The notes under the pieces were generated by a model. The model saw only the letters and a list, made by a program, of their open reading frames with translations. It ran no database searches and was not told where the DNA came from. From Chamaecyparis obtusa (taxonomy: Eukaryota > Streptophyta > Pinopsida > Cupressales > Cupressaceae), in NCBI GenBank assembly GCA_027943335.1, contig BSBK01003248.1:2232501-2296500 (forward strand): 64,000 nt of DNA, in the 5' to 3' direction. The translations under genes and the position numbers were made by a program. How positions within the stretch are numbered: the stretch's first letter is position 1; each line of letters starts with the position of its first letter. Positions 47,517-56,083 of the stretch are shown here, in pieces.

Positions 47517-48929
47517 CTAATTCACCTTAGGTGGAGGTACCGATGTCACCCAATCCAATGGACGAGGTTTCACCGATAGCATTTCTTGACTCAACATTTT
47601 CATTTGATGCCTTTCTCCACATAGTCTTTCTAATTCTCATGATATCTGCAATAGTGTTTCCACTCTCAAATACATGTCAGGTTCTTCTGGTGCTCGGTCT
47701 CTACAATCCTTACTTAGAGGACCAACCTTATGACAATGTAAGCATGCCATTCTAGTGCTTGTCCAACTTCGTGATTGTCCAGCCCATCTCTTCCTCATAC
47801 AGTTTGTTGTGATGTGTCCATATCTACCACATGCTATACATTTAACCCATGTGTTGTAATCCCAAACATAAGAATTACCTTGTCTCTTCAGTTGATAAGG
47901 TTTGGGTTTTCTTTTCTGTTTTAGTGTCCAAACTTTCTTCATCTTAGCTTTGCACTCTTGTGCAGTGTGTCCATGTTTTTTGCAAGTATAACAAAGTTTC
48001 TCCATGGTAGGATTGTTAGCATTCTTGTTTAGTTTTTCTCTACACTCATAAGCTTGATGTCTGAATTTTCCACAGTAATAATAGTAACCATTAAACTTAG
48101 GAGTGACTTGAGGTTTATCTTGTGCTTTTCTTCTGCAAACATTTGAGGTATGTCCTGGTTTTCCACAGTGATAGCATGAAAACATATTAGGTCTTTGATT
48201 TTGATTATTCACTTGTTCAGCTTATTTGGATGATTCTCCTTCACCAGTATATCCTAATCTAGCTTTTCTTCTAAATCTTCTTTGATTAGTCAGAAAATCA
48301 TCAATATTTTTGGAACTGTCTTCAGCTAATTTCATCATTTCATTGTGTTGTAGTTGTATCTTTACTTCATTTCTTAGTTTCTCATTCTCTTCCCCGAGTA
48401 TTCCAATATCTTCAAGTTTTCTTGACAATTCACCATTTACTTGGTTGACCTCCTAGTTTACAATCATCATCTAATTGGATATTTTGAAATGGTGCTTGGT
48501 GAGCCTTTGTATCTCAGTTTCTTTTTCTTGAAGTTGTTCAGTTATCTATCTTCGGTCTTCAACAACCAGATTCCTTTCTTTCTCAACTTGTCTAACATTG
48601 TTCATTACATCTATCATTCTCACCATCTGTGATTCTTGACTGATTTGTAGGGCTGTCACTTGTTTAGTTAAGTGAAGATTCTTTTCAGACAAATAAGAGA
48701 TTTCACTTTCAGATCCATCAAAAATACTTCCTAAGCTAGATCCAATGTTGTCAAATATATCATCAATCTCTTCTTCATGGTAACTATTCTCATTCTCCAG
48801 AGTAGCCAAGTTCTTCCTCTGAACTAGTAACTGTTTCAATGCATCCTTAGCTTGTTTATACTACTCTATGAACATCTACATCTAAATCTTTTGATTCTCT
48901 ATTGTCTTATCTAGCTTATATCTCTCCAT
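47517..48929 (-). pseudogene. Element F ORF1: coiled-coil protein with five zinc knuckles
   Basis: ATG 48929-48927 (MERYKLDKTIENQKI) about 50 bases after the primer site. A single 471-codon frame reaches TAG 47519-47517, with about eight in-frame stops but no frameshift. Residues ~30-220 are helical and charged (ALKQLLVQRKNLATLENENS; LSRKLEDIGILGEENEKLRN). Then come five CCHC-type knuckles: CYHCGKPGHTSNVC, YYYCGKFRHQAYEC (first Cys lost), CYTCKKHGHTAQEC, CIACGRYGHITTNC, CLHCHKVGPLSKDC (His lost). Gag-like by position and knuckles, but it lacks the capsid motifs of the copia gags. Nucleic-acid binding is likely. Confidence 0.75.
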
Positions 48930-48978
48930 GGTTAGATCTTTACTCTTCAATGGTTAAACCATCAAATATGAAAATTGT

Positions 48979-48990
48979 GCTTTGATACCA
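48979..48990 (-). promoter_or_regulatory. Element F primer-binding site
   Basis: Minus strand TGGTATCAAAGC, 11/12 of the initiator Met tRNA complement, two bases after the LTR. Confidence 0.88.
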
Positions 48991-48992
48991 AT

Positions 48993-50225
48993 TGTTGGGA
49001 TGGAGAGATAGGGTACTAAGAGGGGAGGGGTGAATCAGTGCCCACAAAAACTTTCAACTCTCAAACCTTAAACAACAAAATAGTAGTAACCTCACATATA
49101 ACTTGAATCCATTGTATGTATCATTCATTCAATTAACTTGTAAAAGTAAATAGCATGAAATCAACAATATATCTATCACATAACACAAGTATTTTGGTAA
49201 TGCAAAAACCCTTGTTGGAAGGTAAAAACTGTGGTGGGGATGACACCCACAAATTCTTTACTACTGCAGATCTAGAAAAGGTTTTCCTATTAGGGCTACA
49301 AGTGGTGATCACTTCTGGTGATTTTACCCTATTAGGAGTAACATTTCAGATCGATTAGATCTACCTAGTTATAGGATTTTAATTACACTACTTGAGTGTG
49401 CACTTAGTAAAGAGATTTACATAAAAGACTATTAGGTCTACTCTGTTAAGATATTTTGGGTTTCTCTGTTACAGTGATTAGAAAATAATAGAAAGTAACT
49501 ACAAATTGACAACTCTATCTTGTCTGATACATATCTATGAAATACTGATTATATATCACCTTTTCATGTGAAGATCTTTACTCTAAACTGCTCGATAGCC
49601 TTGTCTGATTCTGCTTAATTTGAATATCTCCATATTCTGTTATTCTCTGTCTGATAACTGATATCTTGAAGTTGGCTAATGCTTCAAGAACTTCTTCGCT
49701 CCATTCTTTTCACTCACACACAAATGATGCTAATTACATTTATATAGCATACTTCTTATGTCGCTTAACAAAATTAGGTTACATTATCTTAGAGAAAACC
49801 CTAATATCTACGGTGTACAAAATTAACCTAGATCTAGCAATTACATAGAGATCATCATTGCAATTAATAAATATATCTATAATAAATGATCCTTGATCTT
49901 GGTAAAACATTTTGTGATTCTATTGTAACCGTCTGCATAGATAAATGTTCTATTACTGATTACTATGTCATTTTTTGTGATGCTCGGTAAACACTGTATA
50001 TATTGCTCAGTAATTACACTGGTGCTCGGTGTCTAGTATGCACGGTGTTTACTGTCACTCAGTATCGGTGAACACTGATGCTTGGTAAAACTTCTCTGGT
50101 GCTCAGTGTAAATGACTTGACCGACTAGCTTGAAATGCTTGTATTTATCAACTAGAGTAGCATAGGTAACCGATCGATGTCCTTGATACTAATGATAATC
50201 TTTAATGCTCAAATAGAGATAACCA
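48993..50225 (-). repeat. Element F 5' LTR
   Basis: 1233 bp, closely similar to 41898-43127, including the GAGAGGGGAGGGGTGAATCA end motif (15-35 bases in). Confidence 0.92.
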
Positions 50226-50802
50226 TTTTGACATAAATCGAGAATATGTTTCCAAATGCAAATGAATTTGAATCTCTAAAAATTGAGATAGGTTATTTTA
50301 GGTCTCGGCAACATGGTCTTGTAGCACCTAACGGTTTGATGGTACCTTGCATGAACTCTAATATATGACCTCATAAATATTGTCAATTTCATGTTGAGTG
50401 CACCTTGAGGGACACTTCGGTCCAAAGTGGTCGACAACATTCAATCAAGTCTATGTGCCAAACGAGGTTGCCACTAGTGTTTACCCATCTAATCAAAGTT
50501 GTTGGCATAGACGGTTCGATGCTATGATCAACGATTTGAAAGATACACAATGTTGCTCATTTCAACTAAGGAACACTTTGAGTTTTGACATCAAATGAGA
50601 ATGTGTTTCCAAATATAAAAAAATTTGAATCCCTAAAAATTGAGATAGGTTATTGTAGGCCTCGACAACATGGTCTTGTAGCACCTAATGGTTTGATGCT
50701 ACCTTGCACGAGCTCTGAGATATGACCTCATAAAGATTGTTGATTTCATGTTGAGTGCACCTTGAGGGATACTTCGGCTTGGAGTGATCAGGAGTGTACT
50801 TT
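50226..50802 (+). repeat. 357-bp tandem array, right block (~1.6 copies)
   Basis: Resumes the array in phase after element F. The landmark occurs at 50247 and 50604 (spacing 357). The last copy decays after GGCTTGGAGTGATCAG. Confidence 0.9.
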
Positions 50803-51295
50803 TTTCTCATTTCAACTAAGGAATGCAATGGAACTTTGACATTGTACTTTTTTCATCTTTGTGCACTATATATTTATTTGTGAAATCATCATGAATAGTC
50901 CTCTTAAGGTGTTTACTTGGCCTTCCAAGTATTATGTGCCTACAAATCATTGGCATAACAACATAAAGTTTTTTATTAATAATGAGAAATATTTTTACAA
51001 CTCAACTTATTAAGAAAACTAAGAAGAAAGAGTTGATTAGAGAAAACCTCTGATATTGCCCCAAAAAATAGAAGAGAAACGTTGTCATTAAATCTTACAA
51101 TCTTCTTGTTATACATACGGGGTAATGCATGAGCAATTTACATTCCACCAAATTTATAGTGCTATATAAATATACATGTTATATGCACATGTATTCAAAT
51201 AGATTTGAAATTACAATATTTTGTATCTCCATTTAGTCCAATGAACCAATTGGATCTGCCCTACCCTTTATTGTCTCATGTATTGCCTCATGGTT
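50803..51295. other. Non-coding stretch downstream of the transposase gene
   Basis: About 490 bases between the array and the end of the minus-strand transposase frame. Likely its 3' untranslated region; nothing else seen. Confidence 0.4.
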
Positions 51296-53982
51296 TCACT
51301 CGCGAACCTTCCAAAGATTTTTATTATGTGGTCTTCTCCCATATCTAATCAAGTGGAAATTTGATGCAATAACGAGGTTCAAATAATGATGAATCTTTCT
51401 ATATGTCTCCCAATCCTCTAACAACCACAACCTAGGGTTCTTCATAGCATACCGCCTACCCCATGTACTAGTTACAACCACTGCTCCTATAGGGTATTCT
51501 AATTCTTCACCATCAATAATCAAGTGATCCAATTCCTTTTTTGCCTCAACAAAATGACACAAATAATAATGTGTCCCTTCTTCATTGGTGTCACCTGCAA
51601 TAATAGAAAAAATATGGCCTCTAATTATATAAACATAATGAGGACATTAGTTTACTTAATATTTACGATAAAGTACTAAATTTGAGATTATTTGTATGTG
51701 GACAATTTACTTGATTGTACTAGATCAGATAAGTGATCAAATTCGATGGATGATTCCATTTTTGTTATTCGTAGTGATTCATGGGGACGATAGGATTCAA
51801 GTTGGCTCAAAATATGTTTATACCATTCGTCAACCCATTCCTTTGACTCGCACCCATCCCAATCTTCATCTACACATGATGAACAAAATTATGCCATATG
51901 TCATGTGTGGATACTCCATGAACCTACATTACAACTTCTAAAAGAGTGTAGCTCACTCGATCTTGTCAGTGTAAAAAAATCCTCATATGGTGCAATGTTA
52001 GTTTCATCCATCAAACAAAAAAATCTATGAATCATAGACTCGCCTTCATTACCTAGACCCATTGTAGCATTACACCACTGGTCAATACATCTCGCATCTC
52101 ACAATGTTTCTTTCTCTTTATACTATAATTCTTCATGTGTTAAGGCTCTTTTAATACATTCACATGCACCATCATGCTATCCCTTTCCATGATCGTCCTT
52201 TGTGAAATTACACATGTATTGAATTCCAGTAATCTTATGTATCTTGCACAACCAACAAAACATCAAAGAATTCTTGAATTGTGATGCACAATTATTTGAC
52301 CATATGATATGTTGATGATATGATATGCTCCTATTAGCCAAATCACCATAAAATAGTTGAAATAAACCATGTACAAACTCTCTAGAATGTGAACGATCAT
52401 GGCTAATATAAAAATGACACTCCCTCAATATCTTCATGTTCTCCTTTGTACTGTCAGGTGAATGCATGAATGCTATATGAACAAATATAGCAACTTGTTG
52501 AGAGTTGTAATATATTTCTTGCAAATACTAATTCCCTTGAAGATCTAGGTGAGCCATTTATGTTACAATCCTACAAAACATTGTTAGAGTGCAAGTCTAC
52601 ACATATATTCCTATAAACATCAAAATGGTTAGAAAATTTAATATGTACCCTACCAACAAGTTGTGTGTGTGTGATTTATCTTCACATAAAAAAGGTTTAC
52701 CCATTTCAAAATATCTCTAACTAATTTTAATTTGAGGATAGATATGTATAAATTTTGCAAAGAATTGTGTCTGAGTTGAATCCAAAAAATGTTTTGGATG
52801 TGGAACACAAATTCGACTACCAATCCTCCTTCTTACAACATCTCTTTGATTAGGAGATACTCATGTGTTATTCTTCCAAAATTCTTCAATCAAAGATTTC
52901 AAAGCTTCAACATTTGCTTTATCTTTTCGCGGCAGTCTACTAGAAAATGCCCATAACTCATTGCTATTTGGATCTTCCACTCTTTGACACCTTCCCAGGG
53001 CTCTCATTAGAGACTTTCTACTTATTTTCAATGTTTTTCTTTTCTTTCTACTAAGTCAAGATTTCTTCAATTGAGTTGTTACTATTTTTAATGTAAGTAC
53101 ATGTCGTGTGACATTACTATATTTTTTGCATGATGTAGAACCCACACTCTCATATGCAGTCATTAGATTATTTACAATAGATTTTTCACTTGACTCATCC
53201 ATCATTCTTAGCCCAAGAATCTTCATGATGGACCTAAATTTCAGATTTCTCATCATTTCAACAAATAGTTGACATCTTCCTATCACGTTTAAATTAGCAA
53301 AAAATGATCTCCAAATATGATTAGCATTTTTTTGACAAGTACGCTTTGGAATCTTGTCAGAGATATCTTGCAAAATGTTAGTATCAATATCAATCAAATA
53401 TTTTGGCTTTCAATAAATAATTCTAGGAGCATAAAAAATATTATGTGTGAATTGTGTACCATCTTGAGTGCCTTCAACATGACACAATGTTGTGCCTACA
53501 CCTTGGGATGTAAATAATGATCTTCCTTCAACATGATACAATTGTGTGCCTCCACTTTGGGATGTAAACAATGGTGTGCCTACAACATGATACAAGGGGG
53601 TTCGTACACCTTGGGATGTAGACAATGGTGTGCCCAAACCTTGGGAAGTAGACAATAGTGTGCCTTCAACATGATACAATGGTGTGCCTCCAACATTGGA
53701 TGATGATGTCTCTTCAACTTGGGAACTCATAGATGATGTGCCCACATCTTCATAATTCAATTGTCTTGTTTCACGCGGGTTTCTCATTCATTATCTTTTT
53801 ATTTCCAATTCCAATTCTCTTTTACTTTTTTTTCATGTTTCATGTTCCTCATCCAAAGAAAAATCTTCTTCTATGCTATGGAATATTCTGTGTTCAAAAA
53901 GTTTTCTCATTCTTTCCCTTTTCCTCTCTTTTTCTCTTTCATGCTCTTCTAGTGTTAGATTCTTTTCTCGTTTCCTCGACAT
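51296..53982 (-). pseudogene. Transposon T gene 2: DDE-type transposase-like protein
   Basis: ATG 53982-53980 (MSRKREKNLTLEEHEREKE, basic). One genomic frame runs almost to 52177. A repeated GTPLYHVEG/TSQGVGTPL segment (53715-53440) precedes a conserved region: ALGRCQRVEDPNSNELWAFS, VSPNQRDVVRRRIGSR, HPKHFLDSTQTQFF, HFYISHDRSHSREFVHGLFQ, IIWSNNCASQFKNSLMFCWL, DDHGKG then HDGACECIKRAL, and CVDEDWDGCESKEWVDEW. The last exon (to 51296) reads GRRYAMKNPRLWLLEDWETY. The W-S-D-G-C-A-x-Q-F-K-N ... H-G-K-G-x-H-D-G-A pattern is, from memory, a widespread transposase-like family in moss and gymnosperm genomes. Here SDG is SNN, so the presumed acidic residue is lost. About ten stops are present. Confidence 0.6.
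51595..51710 (-). other. Predicted 116-bp intron in the transposase gene
   Basis: Donor GTAAAT at 51710 and acceptor TTGCAG at 51595-51600, with a T-rich stretch before it. Removing it joins VQS and SDTNEEGTHYYLCHF in one frame across otherwise incompatible frames. Confidence 0.6.
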
Positions 53983-54489
53983 GATGATGCTTTCTACATA
54001 TGAATTCATTACAATTTTAAAATTATAATATAAATCTATTACAATTATATCAAATTATATATTGAATAAGTCTATATCATACCAATTATAAACCAAAAGA
54101 CTCTTTATTCACAATTCACAAGTAAAAAATAATTTTGTTTACGTCAATTGATAAATTTTGGTGAAGAATGATTGACTTTCACAATTCAATGTTGATTTTT
54201 AAACAAAAAGGTGGTGCACATTGATATAATATTCTTCTTTGTCACCTTGAACACCATGAAAAGTGAATATTTGTCAGATAAAATGCAAAAAAATATAGTT
54301 TACAAAAAATGTGGGCTTCTTTCATGAGATCTATAACAAATAAGACCATTTATTTTAGTCTTTCATAGTGCGAGTACACTATAGCACGTACGCCCTATGC
54401 AGAAAATAGAAAAGTGGTAAAGCTTAGTCTTTCATAGTGCGAGGGCACTATAGCACCTGAACCGAATGCAAGAAATATAAAAGTGGCAC
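53983..54489. other. Subterminal region of transposon T (right side)
   Basis: No gene. 54364-54400 and 54427-54461 are two copies of TTTCATAGTGCGAG...CACTATAGCAC, the same TAGTGC/GCACTA motif found at the left end (33680-33792). Probably subterminal transposase-binding repeats, by inference. Confidence 0.45.
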
Positions 54490-54636
54490 AGAGAGAGAGA
54501 GAGAAGGTCTAGGGAGAGAGTGTATGTGTGTGTGAGAGAGAGAGAGAGAGATAGTGGGGGGCGAAAGAGGGTAATAAGGGGAAATATAGAGGGTAGGAAG
54601 GTGGGATAGAGAATGTGTGTGTGTGTGTGTGTGTGT

Positions 54637-54677
<41 letters not shown>

Positions 54678-54680
54678 GGT
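54490..54680 (+). repeat. GA/GT microsatellite block
   Basis: Runs of (GA)n and (GT)n: GTGTGTGTGTGTGTGTGTGT near 54613-54637 and an uninterrupted GA tract to 54674. Confidence 0.9.
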
Positions 54681-54882
54681 CCTAGGACCATCTACAACTC
54701 ATTAGGCAACAACAAGTGCACTAGGCATGGACTAGATGGAAATCAATCTTCTATATTCTATGAATTCCCAAGGACTTTGAATTATGCAAGGGTCCTGAAA
54801 TGTATTCGACACAATAATATGATTATCAAAGGTGTTAAAAACTCCTAAAATTTTATAATACAAACCATTTTTAGCCACTTAA

Positions 54883-55110
54883 GTCTCTCTCTCTCTCTCT
54901 CTCTCTCAACTTCTCATCCCTCTCACTCTTTCAAATTCTCAATCCTCTCACTCTCTCTCTCTCTCTCTCTCTCCCTCCCTCTCCCCTAATCATTCTCTCT
55001 CTCTCCCTCTCCCTCTCCCTCTCCCTCCCTCTCCCCCTATCATTATCACCTTCTCAATCTCTCTTCGTCTCTCAGCCCCTTCCACCTTCTCACTCTTTCT
55101 CTCTCACTTC
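54883..55110 (+). repeat. CT microsatellite block
   Basis: Long (CT)n and CCCT runs about 200 bases after the GA block, complementary in sense, so the two can pair. Confidence 0.9.
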
Positions 55111-55220
55111 CTTAAGCATTTTCTGGATGTTACATAGCATGCACGCACTATGTAACCCATAAATTTGAATAGCACATACGCACTATAGCACATATGTGCA
55201 TTTTAATACATTGGAATCCA

Positions 55221-55237
55221 CCAAGCCTAAGGCTTGG
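55221..55237. repeat. Transposon T right subterminal hairpin
   Basis: CCAAGCC-TAA-GGCTTGG, counterpart of 33744-33760. A third half-copy GGCTTGG follows at 55262. Confidence 0.7.
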
Positions 55238-56053
55238 ATTTGCCTTGGAGATCCAACCCAAAGGCTTGGAGGATTCAAATAGGCCTGAGATGTGTTTTCC
55301 ACTAGACATACAAAAAATGCACAACTTTTTTTATGTGCTCCTCATCAGGTTTATTCGTGGTTCAATAACGTTAAAATCAGATGAAATGATATTGTATATC
55401 TCTTTGTTCTCTATCTAACCATATAATTTATTTTGAATTTTGATTATGTTAATATTTTCATCTCTAATTTCTTTTGTATGTATGTCTGATTTTTGTCAAA
55501 AACCCATGTGTAGTATTTTGCACTTAGATTTTGGCTCGTTCGTCAAATTTTGAAACAAGTTACTTTTTAGAAAGTAGACACACACTTTAAAAATAAAAAA
55601 TTGGTTTTCGATTAGTTTTCAATGATTTCTAGGGGGATCACATAGAAATTTCACATTTTCAAGATGTGTGCACTTCGGAAATTCATAAAAAATTACATTC
55701 ATCAAAAAATTAGCAAAAAAATCTGGGATAAACTATGTGGTGTTAGCTAACTTCTCACAGGAGCGATTAAAAAAATTTAAAAAAAAAGTTAACATTTTAG
55801 GGGGAGCACACCAGACGCTATGTTATGTTTTTCACAAAAAATAGGACCACATTTTGTGCTCCCCCTTTTTGAGCCTGCCTTAATCTTCACCATTTTCAAA
55901 ATAAATTAGTAGTTTAGAAACTAGATTCAGAGTATTACAACTCTTGTTCTTTTCACATCTTAAAATTTTGAGTCTAACTTTCTTCAATTTCTCATTGAAG
56001 TTCAAAGTTTGTTGATTTTAGGAAAAAAAAAAAGGTGGCATCTTATACCCCCT
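55238..56053. other. Inner right end of transposon T, non-coding
   Basis: No open frame of note. 55800-55870 contains GGGGGAGCAC and GTGCTCCCCC as an inverted pair around 45 bases of AT-rich DNA, echoing the G5/C5 blocks next to the terminal repeats. Confidence 0.4.
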
Positions 56054-56083
56054 TTTTGGTCCCCCATCTTTGTGCACTTACCC
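56054..56083 (-). repeat. Transposon T right terminal inverted repeat
   Basis: Reverse complement matches 33618-33647 at 28/30. TAAT follows at 56084-56087. Confidence 0.7.

Larger units (their letters stand above)
41898..50225 (-). mobile_element. Non-autonomous LTR retrotransposon F carrying two non-pol ORFs
   Basis: 8.3 kb, minus orientation. 5' LTR 48993-50225, primer site TGGTATCAAAGC, ORF1 (coiled coil plus five zinc knuckles), a ~535-bp promoter-like spacer, ORF2 (~1200 codons), polypurine tract, 3' LTR 41898-43127. No protease, integrase, RT or RNase H motif appears in any minus frame between the LTRs. It sits in the 357-bp array with TTTTG on both sides. Its LTR shares the GAGGGGTGAATCAGTG end motif with the copia elements, so mobilisation by their proteins is plausible. 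Confidence 0.88.
33618..56083. mobile_element. Proposed ~22.5-kb DNA transposon T with two convergent genes
   Basis: Both ends carry the same 30-bp sequence in inverted orientation (33618-33647 and 56054-56083, 28/30), bordered by TAAT on each side. Inside each end are matching subterminal features: a CCAAGCC-NNN-GGCTTGG hairpin, several TAGTGC/GCACTA motifs and a G5-C5-rich block. The body holds a multi-exon unknown gene (+), a 357-bp tandem array carrying element F, and a transposase-like gene (-). Without F the element is ~14.1 kb. A single element is an inference; two shorter related elements in opposite orientation remain possible. Confidence 0.55.

Noticed and set aside
47517..48929. 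ORF1 of element F as a cellular CCHC (CNBP-like) gene captured whole
   Set aside because: Position right after the primer site and the coiled-coil head fit a gag-type gene better, and no introns or host flanks are visible. Not excluded.
54509..54691. 60-codon minus-strand SLSLSL/HTHTHT frame
   Set aside because: Translation of the GA/GT microsatellite; no coding evidence.
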